DNA of 64,000 bases from Stieleria maiorica (GCF_008035925.1 NZ_CP036264.1:7101641-7165640), one strand, 5' to 3'. Shown: positions 27,854 to 37,112, numbered from the stretch's first letter. The notes: generated by a model not told the origin, from the sequence alone. Numbers and translations are program-made.

Positions 27854-29266
27854 ATGAACGCTCCCTCGGCGGCGGCGGTGGTCGCCGCCAGCATGATCGG
27901 TGCGGGTGTCTACACGACCAGCGGCTTCACGCTCGGCGACCTGGGCCAGCCGCACCTTGTGATCGCTGCCTGGGTGATCGGCGGCGTGATCGCGATTTGC
28001 GGGGCGTTGTGTTACGGGGCGCTCGCCCAGCAGTTCACCGAATCGGGAGGCGAGTACCTGTTTCTGGCCCGTGCGATTCACCCGGCCGCCGGGATGATGG
28101 CTGGCTGGGTTTCGCTACTGGCCGGGTTCACCGGGGCGATGGCCTTTGCCGCGACGACATTCGAATCCTACGTCCGGGGCGCCGGCATGGAATTGTTCGA
28201 TGGATGGCCGGATCGATCGATCGCGATCGGCTTGGTCGTGCTCGCCGCGGTGGTCCATAGCCTGGGATTGAAGCGGGGGACCCGGATTCAAAACGGAGTG
28301 GTCCTCGCCAAACTGGTCCTGATCGGTTTGTTCCTGCTGATCGCTTTCGGCACGGTTTCGACGTGGCAGGGAACGATGCCGGAGCTGGCTCATTCGCCGT
28401 CCGAGAGCGCTATAACCGCGGCGGATGCCACCGATGCGGCGGCCCCGCCGGCGGAAAATGGTTGGGCGTTTGCGTTGGTGTTCGCCAATGCGTTGACGTG
28501 GATTTCGCTCAGCTACAGCGGTTTCAACGCCGCGGTTTATCTGACCGACGAGATCGAGCAACCGACGCGCAATGTGCCGCGGGCGATGTTGTGGGGAACG
28601 GTCGGCGTCGCGGGATTGTACGTGCTGCTGAACATCGTGTTCGTCTACGCACCGCCGGCGTCCGAGGTGGCCGGACGGCCCGACGTGGCGACCTCGGCAG
28701 CCGACGCGGTCGGGCGACAAATTCAGGCCCGCGGATCGGATTGGGGGATGCTGGTCGGACCACTGGTGCGCGTGGCGATTCTGGCGGGGCTGGGCACGTC
28801 CGTGTTGGCGTTGATGCAGACCGGCCCGCGGGTCTATCAGAAAATGGCCGCCGATCGGCTGTTGCCGCGCCTGCTGGCCGGGCGAACTGACGAGGGACAA
28901 TTGGCGGGCGGGCTGCACCAGTCGCTGCCGACCATTTGGATCCAGGCGATCCTGGCGGTCGTCGTGATTGGCATCAGCACGCTCCGCGAACAGCTCGATT
29001 ACCTGGGATTTACCCTGTCGATCTGTGCGGCCCTGTGTGGCTCGTTGGTCTTTTTGTTCCGAAACCATGCTGTTAATCCGGTTCGCGTGCGGGGCTATCC
29101 GCTCGTTCCCGCGATTTATGTTCTTGGCACCCTGGGAATTGCAGCGCTAACGGCGATCCGTGTTCCCTTACAAGCGGCGGTGGGGTTGGGCACCCTGGGC
29201 ATCGGAATCGCGGCGTACTTGGGATCCCGATTTGTGTGGGGTAGTCGGGCCTTCGGCGATCGGTGA
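27854..29266 (+). CDS. APC-superfamily amino acid permease
   Basis: 470 aa from 27854. About twelve hydrophobic segments. The first helix has the APC motif AASMIGAGVYTTSGFTLGDL; a later conserved segment ALTWISLSYSGFNAAVYLTD precedes EIEQPTRNVPRAMLWGTVGV, the consensus loop of the family. Predicted inner-membrane amino acid or polyamine importer or exchanger; the substrate cannot be assigned. A low-complexity Ala/Glu loop (about residues 185-205) is extracytoplasmic. No neighbour points to a substrate. Confidence 0.88.
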   Translation: MNAPSAAAVVAASMIGAGVYTTSGFTLGDLGQPHLVIAAWVIGGVIAICGALCYGALAQQFTESGGEYLFLARAIHPAAGMMAGWVSLLAGFTGAMAFAATTFESYVRGAGMELFDGWPDRSIAIGLVVLAAVVHSLGLKRGTRIQNGVVLAKLVLIGLFLLIAFGTVSTWQGTMPELAHSPSESAITAADATDAAAPPAENGWAFALVFANALTWISLSYSGFNAAVYLTDEIEQPTRNVPRAMLWGTVGVAGLYVLLNIVFVYAPPASEVAGRPDVATSAADAVGRQIQARGSDWGMLVGPLVRVAILAGLGTSVLALMQTGPRVYQKMAADRLLPRLLAGRTDEGQLAGGLHQSLPTIWIQAILAVVVIGISTLREQLDYLGFTLSICAALCGSLVFLFRNHAVNPVRVRGYPLVPAIYVLGTLGIAALTAIRVPLQAAVGLGTLGIGIAAYLGSRFVWGSRAFGDR

Positions 29267-29374
29267 AACTGAGGCCCCGGTCGGTCACGACCGGGAAACT
29301 GGTCTGGGCATGCCGGACCTGGAGGCGGACGATCGGAGGTGAAAGCGGACCACCTGCGGCCAGAAAGCCCCCAT

Positions 29375-29393
29375 AATGATTTCACGCGTCGCG
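29375..29393 (+). promoter_or_regulatory. 19-bp motif shared with the PP2C gene leader
   Basis: AATGATTTCACGCGTCGCG, identical to 50963-50981. It lies 50 bp before the HTH gene start. In the other copy it forms the right half of a perfect 9-bp-arm palindrome. Confidence 0.5.
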
Positions 29394-29443
29394 CATCATG
29401 CCCGACCACCTTTTCACGGAAACCTCTCGAAATAGACGCGACT

Positions 29444-30586
29444 ATGAGATACGCATTTCGCTTGGCTGAACTCTTGGGGCACACTCCCGATCGCCGCAAA
29501 CGGCCCGGGACGATCAAGTCAATCGTTGAACACACGGGCCTGGATCGCCACCAAGTCGCATCGCTATTGAAGAACGAGGCGAAGTACATTCCGCTGGACG
29601 CGCTGTCGCGTCTGTGTGATTACCTGATCGACCAGGGGCATGCGACGGCGGACCAATTGCCCGGCGCATTATTTGCCGTCAATCCGGAGAATTTCTGGGA
29701 ACTGATCGCCCGTCGGAGCGAAATTGAGATCATCGTGGGCGTGCGGGCGACCGATTCCAACGCCACACCCGAAGGCGCCTCGGTCGTCGCCAGCGACTCG
29801 GTGCTGGTCGGCGAAGTGCTGAGCGGAGTTTCCACCCTGGGCGGAGTCGCCAAGCACAAGGACCAGGAAAGCGGCGAGGGGCCGGGACGCGAGGTTCCGA
29901 TGCCCGATCGATTCCAGCAGACGCTCGTTTGGAGTCCCGGCCAAGTCGATCCGGCGGACGTTCGCCAACGGGCCGACGAAGTGTTCGACGGCTTCGTCGA
30001 CGCCACCGGTGACCGCGGCATGATCTGCATCGGCAGCATCAAAAGTAACCCGGTGGTCGAACTGTTGTTCTCCGACGTGTTCGGCTGCACGCCGTTTGTG
30101 ACCGAAGACGATGTCGATGACGTCTCGGCACGCTCCTGTCCGTTCTTCCTGCGCTATCGAGACTCCGACCCCAAACCCGACAGCGCATCGGCGGGCACGC
30201 GGCTGAGCAAGAACGAAGACGCGCCCGAACCGGGGTTCTACTACGAAAAAGACGACGGAACCTGGGAATTTGCCGGCGGAAAAAACAAGGACACCGCAAT
30301 GGTGTTCTACATTTACCGTGAAGCACTCGGTCGTCTGGACATGGTGCTGAGCGGGTTCTCCGGTCGCGCCACCCGGCTGCTGGCCAAAACGCTTGCCATC
30401 CGCGGCGAAGAGTTTTGGCCTCCGGTTTACGAAAAAGGCGGGGACATCATCGGTGCCTACCTCGTCACCTATGAGCAACCCGAAGACGAACAGACCCGCG
30501 ACGACGCGCTGTTCAACCCCAGCGGTCCCGCCGAAATCATGCCGCTGCCGACCAAGGCCATCGCCCGTCGGCTGGCGCGGCGTTAA
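29444..30586 (+). CDS. HTH (Cro/C1-like) domain protein of unknown function
   Basis: 380 aa from the ATG at 29444. The first 65 residues look like an XRE/Cro-type helix-turn-helix (TIKSIVEHTGLDRHQVASLL then KNEAKYIPLDALSRLCDYL). The rest (about 95-380) is a soluble domain I do not recognise. It includes GMICIGSIKSNPVVELLFSD, a paired CPFFLRYRD and GFYYEKDDGTWEFAGGKNKD, and VFYIYREALGRLDMVLSGFS. It could be a ligand-sensing regulator. The methyltransferase gene starts 21 bp downstream, so they are likely co-transcribed. The 19-bp motif upstream is a candidate regulatory site. Confidence 0.7.
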   Translation: MRYAFRLAELLGHTPDRRKRPGTIKSIVEHTGLDRHQVASLLKNEAKYIPLDALSRLCDYLIDQGHATADQLPGALFAVNPENFWELIARRSEIEIIVGVRATDSNATPEGASVVASDSVLVGEVLSGVSTLGGVAKHKDQESGEGPGREVPMPDRFQQTLVWSPGQVDPADVRQRADEVFDGFVDATGDRGMICIGSIKSNPVVELLFSDVFGCTPFVTEDDVDDVSARSCPFFLRYRDSDPKPDSASAGTRLSKNEDAPEPGFYYEKDDGTWEFAGGKNKDTAMVFYIYREALGRLDMVLSGFSGRATRLLAKTLAIRGEEFWPPVYEKGGDIIGAYLVTYEQPEDEQTRDDALFNPSGPAEIMPLPTKAIARRLARR

Positions 30587-30607
30587 CACAACGTGTGAAT
30601 CCACAAC

Positions 30608-31444
30608 ATGGCAAAACGGAAATCCAAGTCGTCGCTTTCCATGGCGGCGACGGCGGACAAGTTCGACCTGTACGAACAATCGGTTCAAACCCCGGAACAT
30701 GAGGTCGAGTTTTTCGAACAAGCCTATCGCGAAGCGTACAAACGCAAACCGCTGACGCTGCGAGAAGACTTTTGCGGAACCTTTGCCGTGTGTTGCAAGT
30801 GGGTCGCGTCGAGCCCCCGCCGGACCGCGTTCGGCGTGGACCTGTGCGACGAAACGCTGCAATGGGGACGCGATCACAATCTGGCCAAGCTGAAACCGGC
30901 TCAGCAAAAACGCGTCACGCTGTTGCAGCAGGACGTCCGTGACGGCAACACCCCGGCCGCCGACGTCTTGGCCGCCCAGAACTTTTCCTTCTGGATTTTC
31001 AAAACCCGCCCCGAAGTCGTCGAGTACTTCAAGATCGCACGCTCCCACCTGAACGACCAAGGCATCATGGTCATGGACATGATGGGCGGCGGGGAATGCT
31101 TCAACGAAGAGCACACCGACAAGCGGACGATCAAAAAGGGCAAGAAGGGATTCGACTATCACTGGAAACAGGAATCGTTCAACCCGATCACCGCCGACGC
31201 CAGCTTTTCGATCTCGTTCAAATTCCCCGACGGCAGCAAGCTGAAACGGGCCTTCGAATACCACTGGCGGTTCTGGACGATCCCCGAAGTCCGCGAGATG
31301 TTGGCCGAAGCGGGTTTCCGCGAAAGCCACGTCTACTGGGAACGCGAGAACGAAGAAGACCCGGAGCTTGATGGCGGCTGGTATCGCTGTGGCTGTGCCG
31401 ACAGCGACCCGAGTTGGATCTGCTACATCGTGGCGATCAAGTAG
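30608..31444 (+). CDS. Class I SAM-dependent methyltransferase
   Basis: 278 aa. A basic, Ser-rich N-terminus, then EFFEQAYREAYKRKPLTLRE and the SAM-binding motif DFCGTFAVCCKWV followed by the acidic strand FGVDLC. Later segments are FSFWIFKTRPEVVEYFKIAR, GIMVMDMMGGGE and EVREMLAEAGFRESHVYWE, which fit the methyltransferase core and the usual C-terminal strand order. Substrate unknown. Co-oriented with the HTH gene (21-bp gap). Confidence 0.8.
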   Translation: MAKRKSKSSLSMAATADKFDLYEQSVQTPEHEVEFFEQAYREAYKRKPLTLREDFCGTFAVCCKWVASSPRRTAFGVDLCDETLQWGRDHNLAKLKPAQQKRVTLLQQDVRDGNTPAADVLAAQNFSFWIFKTRPEVVEYFKIARSHLNDQGIMVMDMMGGGECFNEEHTDKRTIKKGKKGFDYHWKQESFNPITADASFSISFKFPDGSKLKRAFEYHWRFWTIPEVREMLAEAGFRESHVYWERENEEDPELDGGWYRCGCADSDPSWICYIVAIK

Positions 31445-31450
31445 TCGACG

Positions 31451-31548
31451 TCGCTACGCTCGCCAGAGCGTGGAAAACTTCGACGTAGCGATGCTCGGGG
31501 CGAGCGTGGAAAACCCCGGGGATCCACCTTCTGGCGAAGGTAGCTACG
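31451..31548 (+). repeat. Family C repeat, copy 3 (long form)
   Basis: TCGCTACGCTCGCCAGAGCG, a second TAGCGATGCTCGGGGCGAGCG unit, then CCACCTTCTGGCGAAGGTAG. It has two complete subunits and reads in the opposite sense to copy 2. It starts 6 bp past the methyltransferase stop. Confidence 0.85.
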
Positions 31549-31599
31549 TTCGACCGGCGATTCACGATGTTTATTTTGCTAAATGACGCTGTCCAGTTA

Positions 31600-31715
31600 G
31601 GTTTTAATTGGGCCGGACCGTCGCCGTCCTCCCCGAGGTCGGCGCGGGGCAAAGCGTCGCTTCTTCGCGCACGCCGAGTTAGGAGAGGCCGAGTTCGGAG
31701 AACACGGCGACAGTT
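31600..31715 (+). repeat. Family A palindromic repeat, copy 4
   Basis: TTTTAATTGGGCCGGACCGT, left arm CGCCGTCCTCCCCGAGGTCG and right arm CCGAGTTCGGAGAACACGGC. The middle contains a short duplicated CGCCGAGTTAGGAGAGGCCG. The rest of the gap 31445-32050 contains the candidate ECF promoter and no gene I can support. Confidence 0.85.
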
Positions 31716-31869
31716 GACTTGGGGGGGCCGTCCGCCGGACGGTTGATCGGGGCCCCCGTGGGCGTCCGATTTCTTCGGCAACGGACCCAAAAAAAATCCC
31801 GCTAGGCCGCCGAATCGACGAAAAACCCAACATCTGGGGAGAAAAGGGGCGTCAAACGCGGGAATCTCT

Positions 31870-31900
31870 GGAACTTTCTCCCCCTTGTGCTCATCCGATT
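31870..31900 (+). promoter_or_regulatory. Candidate ECF-sigma promoter
   Basis: GGAACTTT (31870-31877), a 16-bp spacer, then TCCGATT (31894-31900). This fits the general ECF pattern (GGAAC-type -35, 16-17 bp, TCnnA-type -10). It lies 150 bp before the anti-sigma-like gene at 32051 and reads towards it. Confidence 0.5.
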
Positions 31901-32050
31901 TGGGTGAATGCCGAATCGCTCCTCGCGTTCGGCTGACTCATCCTCCGGCGTGGCGCTGTTTGTTGCCCCACTTGGCGACCGCTATCCACTGTATCATTGA
32001 GCCCGGTAGATCCGATATGACATCGGAACCTGTCGGCCACGGATTCAACA

Positions 32051-33367
32051 ATGGCTTTACCAGAAGAATTACTCGACGAACTGCTTTCGGCGCATCTGGA
32101 TGACGCGCTCAGCAGCGACGAGCGCGCCCGGGTCGACCAGATCTTACGCGACGATCCTGCCGCCCGCGAGCGGCTAGTGGCGATCGAACGCCAACGCAAG
32201 TCCTTTCGCGACGCGATGCTGGCGGTGCCGAAACTGCCCGATGGGTTTGCCGACACTGTCGTCCAAGCCGCGATCGCGAGGGCCGAGGCGGAAGAGTTGC
32301 GCAGCGACCACCCGCTGCGGCTGGCCGCAAACGATGCCTTCGTCGCGCCCCAACCGGCCCGCTCGTTTTCGACACCCCGTCTGGTCGCGATGGTCGCCGG
32401 TCTGGCGGCATCGGTGTTGTTCATCGGTTTGGTCGTGCGGCAGTATTCCGGCGACGTGCCGAACCGGCCATCGGACAATGAATTGGTCGCTGCTCCCCAA
32501 GTGATACCCGAGCAAGACACGGTGCCGGATCCTGAGGATTTACTTGTCCCGCTGGTGACCCCAGAAGCGATGTCGGATTCGATCATTGGAAACGTCGCCA
32601 CCGACCAAGATCCGGTGCCACCGGTGGCGGATCCGCTGGAAGACGTGCGTCCTGAAGCGGCGCCCGTGATGCAACCCGTGCCGACAGAGCAGCTGGCCGA
32701 TGCGAGTTCCAACGCGCCAGTCACCGATCTGCCGGTGACGGAAGCAACCGGCCCCGATACCGGCGCGATGCCGGCGACGCCTGACACCCAGTCGTTCGTC
32801 GCCTTGAAACCGCTCAGCATGTTGATGGTTGTGGAGATCAAGCAATCCGAAGCGGGCCGACAGACGGGCGCGTTCGATCGGGCGTTGGCCGAGATCCAGA
32901 TCATGGAAAGTGACGAGCGCCGGGTCGATGAGGCACTTGCCCGCGCGGTCGTGCCCCAACCGGGCAGCGAAGCACCGATTGACGAAGCGCCGCGGGCGTT
33001 GCTGCTGGAATCACCCGCCAAGAAACTCGACCGGTTGGTGACGCGTTTGGTCAGCGACCGCGATGGCATCGAAGCGGTCGGGTTCTCCGCGATCAGCGTT
33101 CAACTGGATGCACCCTTGTTGCGTTCGATCGAATCGGTCCGCACGGTCGACCCCACCAAGATCCGTCACCAGGGCCAAGTCGTCCCGATCGTCAGCGATG
33201 CCGACGATGTGTTTGACGCTTGGGTCAGCCAGTTGGCCGATCGTTCGTTCATTCCCATCCAGGGCGAGCAGGAGGCTCAACTGCTGAGCGCACAGGCGCC
33301 CGGTGGCGGTCAGCTCGATGACAACGGACCCGACCAGATGGCGAACATTCTTTTCCTCGTTCGCTAG
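32051..33367 (+). CDS. Anti-sigma-like membrane protein (no sigma factor adjacent)
   Basis: 438 aa. The N-terminal 60 residues (LLDELLSAHLDDALSSDERA, then RVDQILRDDPAARERL) resemble the anti-sigma fold of zf-HC2 proteins but without the zinc His/Cys residues. One membrane helix at about 111-129 (LVAMVAGLAASVLFIGLVVR), then an acidic low-complexity linker and an extracytoplasmic domain (about 255-438) that I do not recognise. Probably a membrane regulator that holds an ECF sigma factor encoded elsewhere, or a signalling relic. A candidate ECF promoter lies upstream, which would fit autoregulation. It converges on the VWA gene with Family D copy 2 between. Confidence 0.6.
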   Translation: MALPEELLDELLSAHLDDALSSDERARVDQILRDDPAARERLVAIERQRKSFRDAMLAVPKLPDGFADTVVQAAIARAEAEELRSDHPLRLAANDAFVAPQPARSFSTPRLVAMVAGLAASVLFIGLVVRQYSGDVPNRPSDNELVAAPQVIPEQDTVPDPEDLLVPLVTPEAMSDSIIGNVATDQDPVPPVADPLEDVRPEAAPVMQPVPTEQLADASSNAPVTDLPVTEATGPDTGAMPATPDTQSFVALKPLSMLMVVEIKQSEAGRQTGAFDRALAEIQIMESDERRVDEALARAVVPQPGSEAPIDEAPRALLLESPAKKLDRLVTRLVSDRDGIEAVGFSAISVQLDAPLLRSIESVRTVDPTKIRHQGQVVPIVSDADDVFDAWVSQLADRSFIPIQGEQEAQLLSAQAPGGGQLDDNGPDQMANILFLVR

Positions 33368-33449
33368 GATCGGGAATCTTGCCTCGATGCCTCGTTCCCA
33401 TGCTCTGCCTTGGAACGCAATGCCGGCGTGGCGCCTGCCACACGCACCG

Positions 33450-33731
33450 CTTTCGATCACAACCTGAGCCGCAGGCGCTAGCCTCGGGCCTCACGGGGCT
33501 CGAAGGGCAATCCGAGGCCCGCGGCTAGCGCCGTCGGCTCATAGAGTAGGTGGCATTGGGCGCCAGCCTTCGGGCTTGATGGACGCTGGGGCCCCATCGA
33601 CGCTGGGGCCCGAACGACGCTGGGGCCCGAACGACGCTGGGGCCCGAACGCTTGCGCGAATCGGTTGATGTCACGCCTGTTTCGTCGCCCGATGGCTGCT
33701 GGGAGTCGGCCATCCATCGCGGATTGATTTT
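33450..33731 (+). repeat. Family D composite repeat, copy 2 with 17-bp tandem units
   Basis: Same ordered blocks as 11490-11702. Inside it, four 17-bp units (33582-33598, 33599-33615, 33616-33632, 33633-33649) read GACGCTGGGGCCCGAAC, the first one variant at the end; copy 1 has a single unit. It ends 2 bp before the VWA gene's stop codon. The convergent gap 33368-33733 contains no gene. Confidence 0.88.
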
Positions 33732-33733
33732 GC

Positions 33734-36436
33734 TCACTGCCCCTTCAATCGCAGCGCGGTCGATATCAAATCGACGAACTCCGATCGCAGCTGAAACTCA
33801 TCGGGGCCGACGTTGGCGCTGGCAACTTCCAGAACGTTGCGGAGGGTCCAGTCGCCGGCGAACTCGCTTTCACGAAGTTGCATGCCGAAGGCGGCGACCG
33901 CGGCGGCGAATCGGAAATCCGAATCCGTTTTCGCAAAGGCTTGTTCGCTGTCTTTAACGCTCTGTTGGATCAGCGTGCTGGTGTCGCCGTCGGGTTGTTT
34001 GTAACGCAGCTTCAGCGTCAACACATCGTCGCTCGCGGCAGCCTCGGTCAACTCGGGTGATCTCTGGTACTTCAGCGGGTCGACTTGACGTCGGCCGTCG
34101 TCGCTGGCGGCTTCATCAGCGTGGTCCTCGTCGCCGGCCATCACCAATTCGTAGAACGCGGTGACCTGATGCCCGGCCCCGATTTCACCGGCGTCCTTCT
34201 TGTCGTCATTGAAGTCCTCTTTGGCCATCACGCGATTCTCGTAGCCGATCAATCGGTACTTGGAAACGACGCGAGGGTTAAATTCCAGCTGCAGCTTGAC
34301 GTCCTTGGCGATCGTCACCAGCGTGGCGTCGGTTTGACGGACCAGGACCTTGTGGGCTTCGTTGGCGGTGTCGATGAAGGCGTAATTTCCGTTTCCTTTG
34401 CCACTGATCTGCTCCATCATCGCGTCGTTATGGTTTCCCATCCCGAATCCCAGGGCGGTCAAGAAGATCCCGTCGGAGGCTTCTTCTTGGATCAGCCGAA
34501 CCAGTTCGTCGGTGCCGCTGAGTCCGACGTTGAAATCGCCGTCGGTGCACAAGATCACTCGATTGACACCGTTTTTGATGAAGTGGTCTCGTGCGGTCGC
34601 ATAGGCCAATTGGATTCCGGCGCCCCCGTTGGTGCTGCCGCCGGCGGACAGTTGTGAAAGCGCCTTGTTGATCTTCTTCTTTTTCCCGGCCGGCGTGCTG
34701 TCGAGAACCATCCCGGCCGAACCGGCATAAACGACGATGGCCACGCGATCCTCTTTGCCGAGCTGCTTGGTCAGCATTTTCATGCCCTCGATCACCAGCG
34801 GCAATTTATTCGGCTGGTTCATCGATCCGCTGGTGTCCAGCAGGAACACCAGATTGCACGGCGGGCGTGAATCGCGATCGATGGTCTTGCCCTGGATTGC
34901 GACCCGCGCCAGCCGATGATCGTTGTTCCAGGGGCAGCCGGCGATCGTGACGTTGGTCGCAAAGGGATGTTCCGATTCAATGCCGGGGACTTCGTAGCGG
35001 TAGTCAAAGTAGTTGACCAGCTCTTCGATCCGCACGGCGTCTCGGCGCGGCAACCGCCCTTCGACCAACGAGCGTCGCACTTTGCTGTAGCTGGCGGTGT
35101 CGACGTCGATCGAAAACGTGCTGAGCGGATGTTGGCGGACCTGTTTGAATTCGTTTTCGACGATCGGATCAAAGCGATCTCCATCGGTCGGTGACAACCT
35201 GTGCAATCCCAGAGGCGACGGCAATCCCGCGAGTTTCGATTCGGTTTGTTTTAGGGTGACATCTCCGAATGGTTGCTGGCGTCGTCGCGAGACGCGTCCT
35301 TCGGACTCCGCCTCCTCCGCCAGGTTGACCCCAAAAGCGTCGGCGGGGACGGCGCCAGACGCGGGCGAGTCGGCGGGGGCCATTTGGGCTTTGACCTGGC
35401 TTGGCAACCGCCGACTTCGGACGGACTGAGTCAGAACCGGTTTGGACAGTATCGGCGTTGTGAGTTCCGCCCCGACCGGTTCCGTCGCGGGCGCCGATTG
35501 GCCGGTGGCGGTGATCCCCGCAGGCGCTGGGCGTGGAGCGATGGTCGGCGCGGGGGCTGCGGGCGCGGGGGCTGCGAAGGGATGCGGATCAGCGGCCGGA
35601 TCGGATCCCCGCAATGATTCCGCTTCCCGCAATGATTCCGTAATGCGAACGCTTTCGTCACGCGCCGCCTTTACGCCGGCCGATCGACTCTTGGGTGCAA
35701 CGGAAAAACTTTCTGGAGCGTCCCGTCCTGGGGCCACAGACAGTGCGTCCATCGTCGGGGCAGTCTCGGTCATCATCTCGCCGCGGTCTGCTTCCTGAGC
35801 GATCGAATCGGATTCCGTCAGTTGGCGTTTGACACGACCGAGTTGTCGCTGCATTTCGGCCACTTCTTGAATTCCGTCGGAGGCCGCAGCGATGGCGTTC
35901 AGCTGGGAGTCATCGTCGCTCGCGTCACCTTTGCGGACCGGTGAATCCTCCGACGGCTGCGGCTCGGATGCTGTTGGCTCGGACGCTGTTGGCTCGGCGA
36001 GACGCTGGGCGAGTTCAGCTTGCTTGAAGGCCGGCACGATGGCCACGACCAGCAACACCGCTGCCGCGGCGGCCAATAACCAAGGCACCAAGCGTTTCGG
36101 TGATCGGGAGTCGTCTGACAGAGGGAGCTGGATGGCACGCCCGGCAGCGAGTTGTTCGCCAGTCGGGGAACTGCTCGCCGATGCCGCCAGGATTTGTTCG
36201 CGTCGATCACCGTCCAGGGTGCCCGAGGGTTCTTCGGCAAACAGCGTCTGCAGCTCGGCGGTGACACGACCGGCTTGGTCGACGGCCGCGCGAAGATCCT
36301 CATTGGCCGCCATTTCCTCCGTGAACGCAGCGGCGTCCTGCGGGGACAGTTCTCCCATCACATAAGCGGTGATCCGGGCGTCATCCCACAGCGACGGTTG
36401 GCCGCTGGCATCGTTGGGTCGGTTGGAATCAGACAT
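33734..36436 (-). CDS. YfbK-type VWA protein with anti-sigma-like N-terminus
   Basis: 900 aa. Residues 15-75 resemble a zinc-less anti-sigma/zf-HC domain (ARITAYVMGELSPQDAAAFT). A membrane helix is at about 116-136. A long Pro/Ala/Ser-rich linker with short in-frame duplications (SEPTASEPTASEP) follows. Then a YfbK N-terminal segment (about 430-515; PLSTFSIDVDTASYSKVRRS), a von Willebrand A domain with MIDAS residues DTSGS (about 534) and LCTDGDFNVG, and a C-terminal DUF3520. The topology suggests a cytoplasmic sigma-binding end and an extracytoplasmic metal-dependent adhesion or sensing end. It lies 67 bp downstream of the ECF sigma gene, so an anti-sigma role is likely (inference). Confidence 0.88.
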   Translation of the reverse strand: MSDSNRPNDASGQPSLWDDARITAYVMGELSPQDAAAFTEEMAANEDLRAAVDQAGRVTAELQTLFAEEPSGTLDGDRREQILAASASSSPTGEQLAAGRAIQLPLSDDSRSPKRLVPWLLAAAAAVLLVVAIVPAFKQAELAQRLAEPTASEPTASEPQPSEDSPVRKGDASDDDSQLNAIAAASDGIQEVAEMQRQLGRVKRQLTESDSIAQEADRGEMMTETAPTMDALSVAPGRDAPESFSVAPKSRSAGVKAARDESVRITESLREAESLRGSDPAADPHPFAAPAPAAPAPTIAPRPAPAGITATGQSAPATEPVGAELTTPILSKPVLTQSVRSRRLPSQVKAQMAPADSPASGAVPADAFGVNLAEEAESEGRVSRRRQQPFGDVTLKQTESKLAGLPSPLGLHRLSPTDGDRFDPIVENEFKQVRQHPLSTFSIDVDTASYSKVRRSLVEGRLPRRDAVRIEELVNYFDYRYEVPGIESEHPFATNVTIAGCPWNNDHRLARVAIQGKTIDRDSRPPCNLVFLLDTSGSMNQPNKLPLVIEGMKMLTKQLGKEDRVAIVVYAGSAGMVLDSTPAGKKKKINKALSQLSAGGSTNGGAGIQLAYATARDHFIKNGVNRVILCTDGDFNVGLSGTDELVRLIQEEASDGIFLTALGFGMGNHNDAMMEQISGKGNGNYAFIDTANEAHKVLVRQTDATLVTIAKDVKLQLEFNPRVVSKYRLIGYENRVMAKEDFNDDKKDAGEIGAGHQVTAFYELVMAGDEDHADEAASDDGRRQVDPLKYQRSPELTEAAASDDVLTLKLRYKQPDGDTSTLIQQSVKDSEQAFAKTDSDFRFAAAVAAFGMQLRESEFAGDWTLRNVLEVASANVGPDEFQLRSEFVDLISTALRLKGQ

Positions 36437-36503
36437 GGAAGGTTGCCTCGGGGGCGAGTTGGCTGGCGATGGATTTCAGGGCGAAGTCGGGCGTGGGCGA
36501 CTT

Positions 36504-37112
36504 TCAGGTGGTGGCGACGGCGTCTTTCAGGGAGCGGACGGCCGCGTGCAGATGAAAACCGACGTTGCTGACGGTCAGCCCCGTGACCTCGGCGATCTCG
36601 CGGTAGCTCAATCCGGCTTGCATCCGCAAACGCAGGACTTCTTGTTGACGCTTCGAAAGCCGACCGACCAGCACCGCCAACCGGCTCTCGGTCGCGTCGG
36701 CCTGTTCGGCGGCCAGGGCGGCCGCGGGGGCGTCCGGGTGGGGGTCTTGGACCGTGATTTCGGCGGCGTCGATCGGGTGGGCGTGTTTGGTACGTTGCAT
36801 GTCGATCACTCGGCTTCGGCAAACGGCGAACAACCAGGGCTGGACGCGAGCGGCGATTTTCTCGCGATCCTCGCGGCACAGCCGTAAAAACGTCTCCTGG
36901 ACCACGTCTTGGGCGGCCTGCCAGTCGCCGCCGAGCATCCGTCGGGCATATGCAAGCAATTGCCCCTCGTACTGGCTGATCAGCTGCGACAATTCATCCG
37001 GTGCCCAGGATGGTCGGTTCGGGGGCGGCGGTTTGGCCGCCGCATCGGCGTCAAAAATCGTCCCTGAATCGTGGCCGTCGGCCAGCATTTCGGCTGCAGA
37101 AGGTTCGGACAT
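36504..37112 (-). CDS. ECF-family RNA polymerase sigma factor
   Basis: 202 aa. Pro-rich N-terminal extension of about 40 residues, then region 2 (YEGQLLAYARRMLGGDWQAA, QDVVQETFLRLCR) with the helix that binds the -10 element, and region 4 (RLSKRQQEVLRLRMQAGLSY, REIAEVTGLTVSNVGFHLHA), the -35-binding helix-turn-helix. Lacks regions 1.1 and 3, as expected for ECF factors. First gene of an operon with the VWA protein, its probable regulator. Candidate targets would include genes with GGAAC-type promoters such as the one at 31870. Confidence 0.93.
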   Translation of the reverse strand: MSEPSAAEMLADGHDSGTIFDADAAAKPPPPNRPSWAPDELSQLISQYEGQLLAYARRMLGGDWQAAQDVVQETFLRLCREDREKIAARVQPWLFAVCRSRVIDMQRTKHAHPIDAAEITVQDPHPDAPAAALAAEQADATESRLAVLVGRLSKRQQEVLRLRMQAGLSYREIAEVTGLTVSNVGFHLHAAVRSLKDAVATT

